From Burkholderia pyrrocinia (GTDB taxonomy: Bacteria > Pseudomonadota > Gammaproteobacteria > Burkholderiales > Burkholderiaceae): a DNA stretch of 64,000 bases. The notes under the pieces are model-generated. The model worked only from the letters and a program-made list of their open reading frames with translations, was not told the DNA's origin and did no database searches. Both the position numbers and the translations under genes were made by a program. The stretch spans positions 1 to 64,000 of the forward strand of contig NZ_CP011506.1 of assembly GCF_001028665.1 (NCBI RefSeq). The letters are read 5' to 3'. Below, one piece after another: positions 44,816 to 54,975 of this stretch (position 1 is its first letter; every line of letters starts with the position of its first letter).

Positions 44816-47800
44816 ATGAACAAGAATCAATATCGACTGGTGTTCAACCGCGTGCGCGGCATGTTGGTCGCGGTGGAAGAGACCGCAACCTCGGCGGGGA
44901 AGGCGAGTAAGGGCGAGGCGGAGTGTGCGGCCGACAATTCGACGCCAAACATGTTGGCGAGGTTTGCACTGCGTCACGCAGCATTTGCGGTACTCGTGGC
45001 GGCCGGCGCGACTCCGATGTTGGCAAGTGCTCAGATTGTGGGTGGCGGTGCACATGCACCTTCGGTCATCCAAACGCAAAACGGATTGCCGCAAGTCAAC
45101 ATCAATAAGCCCGGAAGTGCCGGTGTTTCTTTAAATACGTATAATCAGTTTGACGTTCAAAAGCCTGGCGCGATAATTAACAATTCACCCACGATTGTTA
45201 ACACGCAGCAAGCGGGTATGATCAACGGCAACCCGAACTTCGGGCCGAACGACGCTGCGCGAATCATCGTTAACCAAGTTAACAGCAATAATCCGAGCTC
45301 GATTCGCGGTTTCGTTGAGATTGCCGGACAAAAAGCGGAACTCATCATTAGCAATCCGGCTGGATTGCTAATCGACGGCGGCGGCTTTGTTAACACATCG
45401 CGCGCCGTTTTGACAACTGGTGTGCCGTATTACGGCGCAGACGGTTCCGTGGCTGGTTTCAACGTGAATCGTGGGCTTGTAACGGTGTCGGGATCGGGCC
45501 TGAACGCAGCCAATATTGATCAGGTCGACATTATAGCTCGCGCCGTCCAAGCAAATGCGGCCATTTACGCGAAAAATCTGAACGTAATCGCGGGTGCGAA
45601 TCAGGTTAATCACGACACGCTCGCGGCGACGCCGATTCAAGGCGATGGTGCGGCCCCGACGGTTGCGATCGATGTCGGCCAACTCGGCGGTATGTACAGT
45701 AACCGCATCTTTCTGGTGAGCTCGGGGAGCGCTGTCGGTGTCCAGAATGCCGGCACGCTTTCGGCAGACGCGGCCGGTATGACGCTCACGACCGATGGTC
45801 GGTTGGTGCAGTCCGGCAAAATCAGCTCGGCTGGCAATGTCGCCGTGTTGGCCGGCGGCGGCATCGAGAACAGCGGCACGACCTACAGCCAGCAATCCGT
45901 GTCGCTGAATACCGGCGCGGATGTGGCCAACACTGGTACGCTCGCCGCGCAACACAACGTCGGCATCAATGCCGGATCGCTGAATTCTGCGGGTGCGATT
46001 GGCGCGGGTGTGGACAGTAACGGCACGGTCACGCAAGCCGGTGACCTGCAAGTAACGACGACGGGGCAACTGACCGCGACCGGCCAGAACATCGCAGGCG
46101 GAAATACGACGCTTCGCGGTTACGGCGTCAATCTCGCTGGCAGCAAGACGGCGACGAACGGCACGCTTGATGTGAACGCAACAGCGGGTGATATCAACCT
46201 GTCCAACGCGACGACGAGCGCACTGGGCGCATTGAGTGCGACCGCAGCGGGCGCGATCGTCAACGATCACGGTAGCCTCTCGAGCCAGAATGGTGTCACG
46301 CTGACGGCGGGCAGCGTCTTGAACCAAAACGGCACCGTGTCGTCGCAGGGGCCGCTGACCGTTCACACGTCCGGGGCGATTTCGAATCAGGCCGGCACGC
46401 TGGTGTCGCAGAACACCGCAGACGTGGAAGGCGGTGCGATCGACAATCACCAAGGCATCATCCAGAGTGCCGGTCAAATGACGGTGGCTGGCGCTTCGCT
46501 GCAGAATACCGCCGGGCGCGTGACGTCCCTGAACAGCGACGGCCTGTCCATTACGACGACCGGCCAGCTCACGAACGCGGCAGGTACGTCCGCGAACGGC
46601 GCGCAAGGCGGTGTGATCGGCGGCGACGGCGGCATCAAGGTGCAGGCCGGCAGCATCGCGAACCAAGGCTCGATCAGCGCTGCGACCGATTTGAGGGTTG
46701 GTGCGCAGTCCGTCGACAACGGTAGCGGTTCGCTGACGGCTGGTCAGAACGCATCGGTTGATGCCGGCACGCACCTGGCTAACGCCTCCGGCAGCATTTC
46801 CGCCGGCGCATTGGCAAACGTTCGCGCGTCCAATCTGGACAACACTTCCGGTTCGATTCAGGGCAGCCAGTTGTCGCTGTCGGCGACCGACCTGGCGAAC
46901 CGGTCGGGCACGATCACGCAGACCGGCACGAACCCGACCGCGATCGCGGTTTCTGGCACGCTTGACAATAGTTCCGGCACGGTACAGACGAATAGCGCCG
47001 ATCTAAGCCTGACGCCGGCGACACTGATCAACGACCACGGCAAGATCGCGCACGCCGGCAGCGGCACACTGACCATCGGGACCGGTGCACTGTCGAATCA
47101 AGGCGGTTCGATCGCGACCAACGGCGCGCTCGCGCTGACCGCCGCCGCCGTGTCGAATCAGGCCGGCACCCTGTCCGCACAGCGGCAGGCTACGCTCAGT
47201 GTTCAATCGCTCGACAATAGCGCGGCCGGCTACATCGGTGCCGACAGCGTGACGATCAAATCTCAAGGAGCGGTCAACAACCAAGCGGGTGCGATCGAGT
47301 CGAATCATGCCTTGACGGTCTCGGCCGATAGCTTGGCAAACGACGGCGGCGCCGTCAAAGCGCTCGGCACCGATGCGTTGTCCGTCACGACGACGAACGT
47401 ACTCTCGAACACGGCAGGCGGCACGATTGGCGGCAACGGTGACGTGTCGGTTTCCGGCGGTTCGGTCGACAACTCGAATGGTTCTCTGCTCGCCGCTCAA
47501 TCGCTGTCAGTACAGTCGAATGGCCAGCTGAAAAATTCCGCAGGCCTCATCCAGGCGAACAACGGCAATCTGACGGCCAGCGCGCAGGGGGCAATTCTCA
47601 ACCAAGGCGGACAAATCGAGGCGAACGGTAGGACGTCGACCCTGCAACTGTCCGGTGCAAGCATCGACAACAGCGATGGTCGCGTCGCAAACATCGGAAC
47701 CGGTGCGACTTCAATCAACGGTGGTGCGTCGATTACGAACACCGATGCCTCCGGTAAGGCCGGCGCAGGTACGATCGGCGGCAATGGTGACGTGATGTTG

Positions 47801-50800
47801 ACCGCGCAGACCCTCACCAATGCGCAAGGCGGCCAGACGCTGGCGGGCCACGACCTGACCTTGAATGTCAGCGGCAACGCGAGCAACGCAGGCGGTGTGC
47901 TGTCCGCGGCGAACAACCTAACATTCAACGGTGCGAACGCAGCGCTGTCTAACCAAAACGGATCTATACGCGCCAACGGCGCGCTGTCGTTGACCGCTGC
48001 GACGATTGACGACACCTCGGGCAAGATCGGCAATGACGCTGGCAGTGGTGGTAGCGTGTCGATTCAGACTGGTGCACTGTCGAATCAGGGCGGTGCGATC
48101 GGCAGCGATCAAGACCTGACGCTGAACACCGGTACGCTGTCCGGCGATGGGTCCATCGTCGCGGGCCGTAACGGTTCGATCACGCTCCGGAGCGACTACA
48201 CGCAGACGGCCGCGAACAGGCTTCACGCGAATGGCAACCTCAATTTCACCACGTCCGGCAAGCTGACGAACCAGGGCGTACTGGATGCGAACGGCGCGCT
48301 GACCGTAAATGCGGCGAATGTCGAAAACCAGAGCGGTGCGGATCTGAATTCCGCGAACACGACGGTCAACGCAAACGGTGGAACGATCGATAACGCTGGG
48401 CGCATCGAAGGTGATTCGGTCACGACCAGCAGCGCCACGTTGAACAACACGGGGACCGTGATCGGTGCCAACGTCACGGCGAACGCGAATACGATCACGA
48501 ACACCGGAGCCGCCGCCGTCTTTGCAGCCGCCAATCAACTGAACCTGTACGCGACGAATCAATTGTCGAATACGGGTGGTGCGAACCTGTTCAGCGTCGG
48601 TGATATCAATATTGCGGCGAACGGCCAGCGCGATGCGAACGGATTGCTCGCCAATCGCACGCAAAATGTGCTGAACGATCAATCCACGATCGAAGCACAA
48701 GGCAATCTTGAGCTCGCCGCGGGCACGTTCACCAATTCGCGTCCTGCGCCGACAGTCACGACCGAAACGACCGGCGCGACGACCTCGCACCAAACCAAGC
48801 GCCAGAAATACATCGTATGCGCGACGATGAACGCGGACCCGAACGGTGGCTGCTCGCAGGCGATGTGGGTGAATGGCTATAAGACGGCGCTCACCTCAAG
48901 CTATAGCCCATCGCAGATCGTATCGGAATCGTCCGGACCGAACGCAATCGACAAGGTGCTGGTCGTCAACGTGAATGGCAAGCAGCAGACGATTTACTAC
49001 AACACGCTGACGACCAACGCAGACGGGTCGGTGACGGTCAACTATTGGGATGCCTACGACCCACACGTCAACTACGTCCCGGATACTGAATACAAGACAC
49101 GCAGCGACGGCCACAACGGCTATCAACGTGTTGAAATCTGGCGCGATACCACGTCGACGACTCAGCAAGACAAGGTAACGAGCCAGGCGCCGCAGGCGCA
49201 GCTCGTGGCGGGCGGCAGTATCACGATGGCGAACGTCGGCACGATCAACAACGACTACAGCGTGATCGCGGCCGGCAAGTCGATTCAAATCGGCAGCACG
49301 CAGCAGAACGGTTCCGTTGGTAGCGGCAGTTACGGCGGCACGGTCGTGAACAACGTCGGGCAGACGTTGTATCAGTACCAAACGGACAACATCGTGTCGA
49401 TGTACGCGTGGAACGAAGACACCACGCAGGATCGCGGCACGATCGTTGAACCGCCGGTAGTCCATACGCCAGTCGCCATTGGCGGAACGGGCGGCACGAT
49501 CATCGCGAATCAGTCGGTGTCGATCACCGGCCAGAGCGTCAATAACCAGAACGTCGCAGCGCAGAATTCAGCGACCGGCGCAACGGGCGGCACGCTCGGC
49601 AACAATTCGGCGAATCAGGGTGTATCGGGTAGCACGCTGAACAAGGTCGGCGCGGCAAGCGGTTCGACCACGGTGCCGGCCCTGCAATCGGTCGCAAGCG
49701 CAACCGGTGCGTTGTCGATCACGCTGCCGACGAGCGGCATGTACTCGATCCACTCCGCGCCGGGCCAACCGTATTTGATCGTCACCGATCCTCGGTTGAC
49801 GAGCTATACGAATTTCATCTCGAGCGACTACATGCTTGGGGCATTGAACCTGAACCCCGCGAGCATCGAAAAGCGCTTGGGCGACGGGATGTATGAGCAG
49901 CAAATGGTGCGCAACCAGATCACGCAGTTGACGGGGCGCACCTTCCTGCCGGGCTATGCGAGCGCAGAAGACGAATATCGGGCGCTGATGACGAACGGCG
50001 CGAACTACGCCAAGGAGTTTGGTCTGGTGCCGGGCATGGCGTTGAGCGCCGCGCAAATGGACGCGCTGACGAGCGATATCGTGTGGTTGGTCGACCAGAC
50101 CGTCACGCTGCCCGATGGCAGAACGACGCATGTGTTGGCCCCGGTCGTCTACATGGCGCAGACCCACGCGAACGACCTGCAGCCGACCGGCGGCTTGATC
50201 GCGGCCGACGATGTGGAAATCCATACGGCCGGCAGCACAACGAATACGGGTGTCATCAAGGGCGGCACGAAGACTGTGCTGACCGCAACCGATATCCTGA
50301 ACCGCGGCGGCACAATTTCGAGTAGCGGCGCCAACGGCACGACGGTCGTGTCGGCGAGCAACGACGTGGTGAACGCGTCGGGGATGATCACCGGCAACCG
50401 GGTCGCGGTCAGCGCCGGCCGGGATATCGTCAACACGACGCTGGTTGATGCCGTGGGCGCGACCGGTGCATCGGGCGCAAGCAAGGTCAGTACAAGCCTG
50501 GTCGGTCAGCAAGGCTCGATCGCGGCGACGGGCGACCTGTCGGTTCAGGCCGGTCGCGACCTGTCGCTGCACGGTGCGAATCTGTCGGCCGGCGGAGATG
50601 CACTCGTGACGGCAGGCCGAAACATCAACGTCGATACGGTGCAGTCCACAACGAACCAGTCGATGTACCTGAACGATCAGCATCATTGGGAAGAATCCAC
50701 GACGAAGAACGTGACGAGCGGCATTACCGCGGGCGGTACCCTGGGGATGCAAAGCGGTAACGATACGACGCTTAAGGGCGCGAATGTATCGGCCGGCAAG

Positions 50801-53800
50801 GATTTGTCAGTACTGGCTGGCGGCAACCTCACGGCAACGACGGTCACCGACACAGCGAAGCTCGATAACGTCGCAACCGATGGGCGCGCGCGCAAGGAAG
50901 TAGACCATACCTACGACGAAACCGCAGTCGGCACCACCTTCTCGGCTGGTCGCAATGCAGCATTGTCGGCCATCGACATCGCTGATGCGTCGAAAGGCAA
51001 TGTCACGTTGACGGGCTCGTCGGTTACGTCGGGTACCAACAGCGTGACGCCGGGCGGTGTGACGATTGCCGGCAGCGGTAACGTGACGATCAACGAAGGC
51101 CGTGAGGAACACGACAGCTACAAGAACGTCCAGACGAAGCGCGGCAGTTTCGTATCGGGTTCGACCACCAAGGAATCGCACGACACGCAAGCTAACATCG
51201 GTGTCGCGAGCACCGTATCGGGCGATACCGTCAGGATTCAGTCCGGCAAGGACATCACGGTTCGGGGCAGCAACGTAGTCGGCACAAACGATGTCGATCT
51301 GTACGCGGCGCGTGACGTCAGGATCACGACTTCGCAGGATACGGTGAAGTCGGCGAACAGCTTCGAGAAAAAGGAATCGGGCCTCATGTCGAACGGAGGC
51401 ATGTCGGTTTCGATCGGCACGCGCTCGATGTCGGATCAGCAGCATTCGACGGAAGTCACGAACACCGGCAGCATGGTCGGTTCCTTGAACGGTAATCTGA
51501 ATGTGACCGCCGGAAGCAACCTGCACGCTACCGGTAGCACGTTGCACGCAGGTAATGACGTGTCGCTCGAAGGCAAGACTGTCAAGATCGATTCGGCTTA
51601 CGACACGATGAGTCAGGCGGAACAGCAGCAATACCGACAGGCTGGCGTGACGGTCGGCGTGACCAGCCCCGTCATCGCCTTGGCACAGACCGGCAGGCAG
51701 ATGGTCGAAGCGGCCGGCAAAACCAAGGGCGATGCACGTCTGACCGCGCTGGCGGCCGCAACGACGGGCCTTGCTGCGAAGAACGCCTATGATGCAACGG
51801 GCGGCGGCGATCCGTCGGCACTCGGCAAGACCGTCGGTATCAATATTTCCGTCGGCGCGAGCAAGAGCGACAACCAGTCGCAATCGCAAGCGAGTACGGC
51901 AGTCGGTAGTACGGTGTCGGCTGGCCGCAACGTATCGATAAAGGCAACGGGCGCTGGTGCCGATAGCAATATCGACGTAATCGGTAGTACGATTTCGGCC
52001 GGTGGCAACGCTAAGCTTGCCGCAGACGGCAAGGTGAATCTGGAAGCGGCTGAAAGTACCAGCAGCCAGTCATCGAAAAATAGTGGCGGAAGCTTCGGCG
52101 TCGGCGTGTCGATTGGGGGCGGTAAGCAGAATGGAATTGCATTCACGGCTGGCGTCGCGGGCAATCGAGGAAACACCGATGGCAATTCAACCGCTTGGAC
52201 GAATACGCACGTCACGGCAGGCGACACGCTGACGATTCAATCCGGCGGCGATACGAACATCAAGGGTGCGGTCGCGTCCGGCAAGCAAGTCGTCGCAGAC
52301 GTGGGCGGCAACCTGAACGTCGAGAGCTTGCAGGACACCGACCATTACAATTCGAAGCAACAAGGCGCAGGCGTATCGGTCAGCGTGTGCGTGCCGCCGT
52401 TGTGTGCCGGCCCGTCGAGTGTATCGGGCAACATCAGTCAGCAGAAGATGAACAGCGACTACGCGTCGGTCGCCGAACAGTCGGGCATTAAGGCTGGCGA
52501 CGGCGGTTATCAGGTCGATGTAAAGGGAAATACGGACCTGAAAGGTGGCGTGATCGCAAGTAACGACAAGGCTGTACAGGACGGCAAGAACAGCCTGACG
52601 ACGGCGACGCTGACGACGAGCGATATCCTGAATCATGCGTCTTACGACGCGTCGTCGGTCGGGATTTCTGGCGGTTACGGCGGCGGCATCGGCAAGAACC
52701 AAAAGGGAACGGCCGATAACGTAAATCCTGTTGCCGGCACGAACCTCCCGGATCGCGGCGGATTTTCCGCTACTCCCCCGATTGCGTTGAGCGCATCGGA
52801 CAATGCGAGTTCAACCACGCGTAGCGGGATCAGTGGCGGTTCGCTCAAGATCACCGACAACGTCAAGCAACAGCAGATGACTGGCAAGTCTGCCGACGAG
52901 ACAGTCGCGAGCGTCAATCGCGATACGTCGAATACGGGCGGCACGCTCGCGCCTATTTTCGACAAGGACAAGGTGCAGGCCGGGTTTGATATCACCAGTC
53001 AGTTCATCAATCAGGCTGGCACGTTTGTCGATAATCGGTTAAAGGAAGCGGATGCAGCAAAAGCGGCATCGAAGAATCTCGACCTGACGCCCGAACAACG
53101 GGCAGCAGCGCAGCAGAAAGCCGATCAGTTGATGGCAGATTGGGGGCCGGGTGGGACCTACCGGCAGGTACTGTCGGCGTTGACGGCAGCAGCAGGCGGC
53201 AACGTCACGGGTAGCAGCGGACAGTTTGTTCAAGCTGGCGTCGTGAACTACTTGCAACAACAGGGCGCGTCGTACATCGGTGATCTTGTCAAGACGGGCG
53301 CGGTCACGGAAGGCAGTCCGCTGCACGCAGCAATGCATGCGATTGTGGCCTGTGCTGGCGCGGCTGCAAGTAGTCAGAATTGCGGCGCTGGTGCGATGGG
53401 GGCAGCGACGTCGAGCCTGTTGAGCAATCTGTTCACCGATAGTCCGAACGAAACCGCGACGGAGAAGCAGGCCAAGGGGAACCTGATTTCCAGTATTGTC
53501 GCGGGCGTTGCCACCGCTGGCGGACTGAACGCAGCGACAGCAACGACGGCGGGTCAAACGGAAGTCGAAAACAACTTCCTCACGCAGCCGGAGCAGACCG
53601 CACGCTCGTTGGCGAAAATCAGTTGTTCGACGGCAGCCGATCCGTCGGTGTGTAACCAGAAGGTCAAGCAGCAGTATGGCAAGCTCTGGGAAGCGAACGA
53701 AGCCAAGGTAAAGGACTGCGCCAGTGCCGATGCATGTAAGGCCGTGCTTACCGATCTTCGGCAGCAGCAAGTCGAATACGGTGCTCGCGAAAACGAACTG

Positions 53801-54415
53801 CAACAGAAGCTTCGGAATACCGGGAGCCTGTCTGCCGCCGAGATGGACGAGCTGCTGAATCTCAAGTCGTCCGACACGAATTTGATGTCGCTCCGTACAG
53901 CAGCGCTTCAGAGCTACACGCGCTATGCTGGTATGGATGCGCTCAAGTCGTTGCAGGGGTCGGAGCTGATTGCGGAGCTTGGGATCGGAGCGTCGCCGGG
54001 TGCTGGCTACGGCGTGGCGGCGGCCATTACTGGCGTTGGTCGCAATGGGTTACCCCTGATTAACGGGCGCTACCCAATTAATAGCAAATACGCGGACCAG
54101 CAGTTTCCGATGGACAAACTTCCCACCGAAATTCAGCAGAAGTATCCGCAAGGAGTCAAGTTCAACTCGCAGGGATTCCCCGACTTTGCGCCATACGCGA
54201 AGGCGCGAGTCGATGTCGTCGATTTGACGGGGGACTATAATAAAGATGCTGCACTCTCAAATCAGGCGGCAGGGTTTACGAAGACGCCCAGTGGCTATGT
54301 ATGGCATCACGTCGAAAATGCCGGGACGATGCTCCTGATTCCCCAAGACCTGCATGATGCGATTCGCCATACCGGAGGCAGTGCCGTTCTAAAGCCGCCC
54401 CCAGGAGCTCAATGA
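44816..54415 (+). CDS. cdiA: CdiA/BcpA-type contact-dependent inhibition exoprotein
   Basis: 3199 aa. The extended signal peptide (MNKNQYRLVFNRVRGMLVAV start) is cleaved near ASA72-Q. The TPS transport domain spans about 75-310 (GLPQVNINKPGSAGVSLNTY, NPAGLLIDGGGFVN). A filamentous-haemagglutinin repeat shaft runs to about 1300. A region with Cys and aromatic residues lies near 1330-1470, and haemagglutinin repeats near 1800-2500. VENN is at 2917-2920, marking the variable C-terminal region. The last 40 residues contain W3163-H-H, IPQDLH and RHTGG, the pattern of the WHH branch of HNH/Endo VII nucleases, so the toxin is probably a DNase. It is exported by the CdiB encoded downstream; the neighbouring immunity protein should protect sister cells. 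Confidence 0.92.
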   Translation: MNKNQYRLVFNRVRGMLVAVEETATSAGKASKGEAECAADNSTPNMLARFALRHAAFAVLVAAGATPMLASAQIVGGGAHAPSVIQTQNGLPQVNINKPGSAGVSLNTYNQFDVQKPGAIINNSPTIVNTQQAGMINGNPNFGPNDAARIIVNQVNSNNPSSIRGFVEIAGQKAELIISNPAGLLIDGGGFVNTSRAVLTTGVPYYGADGSVAGFNVNRGLVTVSGSGLNAANIDQVDIIARAVQANAAIYAKNLNVIAGANQVNHDTLAATPIQGDGAAPTVAIDVGQLGGMYSNRIFLVSSGSAVGVQNAGTLSADAAGMTLTTDGRLVQSGKISSAGNVAVLAGGGIENSGTTYSQQSVSLNTGADVANTGTLAAQHNVGINAGSLNSAGAIGAGVDSNGTVTQAGDLQVTTTGQLTATGQNIAGGNTTLRGYGVNLAGSKTATNGTLDVNATAGDINLSNATTSALGALSATAAGAIVNDHGSLSSQNGVTLTAGSVLNQNGTVSSQGPLTVHTSGAISNQAGTLVSQNTADVEGGAIDNHQGIIQSAGQMTVAGASLQNTAGRVTSLNSDGLSITTTGQLTNAAGTSANGAQGGVIGGDGGIKVQAGSIANQGSISAATDLRVGAQSVDNGSGSLTAGQNASVDAGTHLANASGSISAGALANVRASNLDNTSGSIQGSQLSLSATDLANRSGTITQTGTNPTAIAVSGTLDNSSGTVQTNSADLSLTPATLINDHGKIAHAGSGTLTIGTGALSNQGGSIATNGALALTAAAVSNQAGTLSAQRQATLSVQSLDNSAAGYIGADSVTIKSQGAVNNQAGAIESNHALTVSADSLANDGGAVKALGTDALSVTTTNVLSNTAGGTIGGNGDVSVSGGSVDNSNGSLLAAQSLSVQSNGQLKNSAGLIQANNGNLTASAQGAILNQGGQIEANGRTSTLQLSGASIDNSDGRVANIGTGATSINGGASITNTDASGKAGAGTIGGNGDVMLTAQTLTNAQGGQTLAGHDLTLNVSGNASNAGGVLSAANNLTFNGANAALSNQNGSIRANGALSLTAATIDDTSGKIGNDAGSGGSVSIQTGALSNQGGAIGSDQDLTLNTGTLSGDGSIVAGRNGSITLRSDYTQTAANRLHANGNLNFTTSGKLTNQGVLDANGALTVNAANVENQSGADLNSANTTVNANGGTIDNAGRIEGDSVTTSSATLNNTGTVIGANVTANANTITNTGAAAVFAAANQLNLYATNQLSNTGGANLFSVGDINIAANGQRDANGLLANRTQNVLNDQSTIEAQGNLELAAGTFTNSRPAPTVTTETTGATTSHQTKRQKYIVCATMNADPNGGCSQAMWVNGYKTALTSSYSPSQIVSESSGPNAIDKVLVVNVNGKQQTIYYNTLTTNADGSVTVNYWDAYDPHVNYVPDTEYKTRSDGHNGYQRVEIWRDTTSTTQQDKVTSQAPQAQLVAGGSITMANVGTINNDYSVIAAGKSIQIGSTQQNGSVGSGSYGGTVVNNVGQTLYQYQTDNIVSMYAWNEDTTQDRGTIVEPPVVHTPVAIGGTGGTIIANQSVSITGQSVNNQNVAAQNSATGATGGTLGNNSANQGVSGSTLNKVGAASGSTTVPALQSVASATGALSITLPTSGMYSIHSAPGQPYLIVTDPRLTSYTNFISSDYMLGALNLNPASIEKRLGDGMYEQQMVRNQITQLTGRTFLPGYASAEDEYRALMTNGANYAKEFGLVPGMALSAAQMDALTSDIVWLVDQTVTLPDGRTTHVLAPVVYMAQTHANDLQPTGGLIAADDVEIHTAGSTTNTGVIKGGTKTVLTATDILNRGGTISSSGANGTTVVSASNDVVNASGMITGNRVAVSAGRDIVNTTLVDAVGATGASGASKVSTSLVGQQGSIAATGDLSVQAGRDLSLHGANLSAGGDALVTAGRNINVDTVQSTTNQSMYLNDQHHWEESTTKNVTSGITAGGTLGMQSGNDTTLKGANVSAGKDLSVLAGGNLTATTVTDTAKLDNVATDGRARKEVDHTYDETAVGTTFSAGRNAALSAIDIADASKGNVTLTGSSVTSGTNSVTPGGVTIAGSGNVTINEGREEHDSYKNVQTKRGSFVSGSTTKESHDTQANIGVASTVSGDTVRIQSGKDITVRGSNVVGTNDVDLYAARDVRITTSQDTVKSANSFEKKESGLMSNGGMSVSIGTRSMSDQQHSTEVTNTGSMVGSLNGNLNVTAGSNLHATGSTLHAGNDVSLEGKTVKIDSAYDTMSQAEQQQYRQAGVTVGVTSPVIALAQTGRQMVEAAGKTKGDARLTALAAATTGLAAKNAYDATGGGDPSALGKTVGINISVGASKSDNQSQSQASTAVGSTVSAGRNVSIKATGAGADSNIDVIGSTISAGGNAKLAADGKVNLEAAESTSSQSSKNSGGSFGVGVSIGGGKQNGIAFTAGVAGNRGNTDGNSTAWTNTHVTAGDTLTIQSGGDTNIKGAVASGKQVVADVGGNLNVESLQDTDHYNSKQQGAGVSVSVCVPPLCAGPSSVSGNISQQKMNSDYASVAEQSGIKAGDGGYQVDVKGNTDLKGGVIASNDKAVQDGKNSLTTATLTTSDILNHASYDASSVGISGGYGGGIGKNQKGTADNVNPVAGTNLPDRGGFSATPPIALSASDNASSTTRSGISGGSLKITDNVKQQQMTGKSADETVASVNRDTSNTGGTLAPIFDKDKVQAGFDITSQFINQAGTFVDNRLKEADAAKAASKNLDLTPEQRAAAQQKADQLMADWGPGGTYRQVLSALTAAAGGNVTGSSGQFVQAGVVNYLQQQGASYIGDLVKTGAVTEGSPLHAAMHAIVACAGAAASSQNCGAGAMGAATSSLLSNLFTDSPNETATEKQAKGNLISSIVAGVATAGGLNAATATTAGQTEVENNFLTQPEQTARSLAKISCSTAADPSVCNQKVKQQYGKLWEANEAKVKDCASADACKAVLTDLRQQQVEYGARENELQQKLRNTGSLSAAEMDELLNLKSSDTNLMSLRTAALQSYTRYAGMDALKSLQGSELIAELGIGASPGAGYGVAAAITGVGRNGLPLINGRYPINSKYADQQFPMDKLPTEIQQKYPQGVKFNSQGFPDFAPYAKARVDVVDLTGDYNKDAALSNQAAGFTKTPSGYVWHHVENAGTMLLIPQDLHDAIRHTGGSAVLKPPPGAQ

Positions 54416-54912
54416 TGATTATTAAGACACGCAACGCATTGCCTGCGCCGACACCTGAAGCTATTGCTAAGGTCGAGCGCGAAATTGGAAGGACGCTTCC
54501 GTCCGAGTATATAGAAATTCTGAAGAAACTAAACGGAGCTTATTTTGACTCAAATGCGTTTGATATTCCGGGTGGGGGTGGTTCTGGAATTGGTCAATTT
54601 ATTCCGTTTGATAAGATTCATCAAAATATCGGATATATGGAGCAGACTGAGGTTTCGGGCTATTTCCCAATAGCTCACGCCGAAGGTGGAAACTATGTTT
54701 GCATATCACTTCATGACGGTGATTATGGGTGCATTTATTTCTGGGATCATGAAATTCCCGGGTATGAGGCTTTGTCGAAGGTTGGGAGTTCATTGGTTGT
54801 ATTTTTGGATTCCCTTCGTCCATTTAAGCCCGAGGAAATTTATCTCGATCCGGCCCGAGTTAAGAGTGTTTGGGTAGATCCTGAATTTCTAAAGAATTTA
54901 AAAGATGATTAA
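54412..54912 (+). CDS. cdiI: SUKH (SMI1/KNR4)-like immunity protein CdiI
   Basis: 166 aa; starts inside the cdiA stop (ATGATG overlap). The pattern PTPEAIAKVEREIGRTLPSEYIEILKKLNGAYF, spanning residues 13-45, followed by an Ile/Phe-rich beta core and a terminal acidic segment, is that of SUKH-1 immunity proteins. SUKH proteins commonly neutralise nuclease toxins, including HNH types, in polymorphic toxin systems. The gene is clearly more AT-rich than cdiA or cdiB, as expected for a swapped toxin-immunity cassette. Confidence 0.88.
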   Translation: MMIIKTRNALPAPTPEAIAKVEREIGRTLPSEYIEILKKLNGAYFDSNAFDIPGGGGSGIGQFIPFDKIHQNIGYMEQTEVSGYFPIAHAEGGNYVCISLHDGDYGCIYFWDHEIPGYEALSKVGSSLVVFLDSLRPFKPEEIYLDPARVKSVWVDPEFLKNLKDD

Positions 54913-54975
54913 AGAATAAAATTGATATGCCAATTAAAGGGCGCGCTACGAACGGCGTCTCGGGATCAATAAATA

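Noticed and set aside
45368..46774. Long minus-strand frames opposite cdiA
   Set aside because: Low-complexity Arg/Val/Ala products antisense to a well-supported gene.
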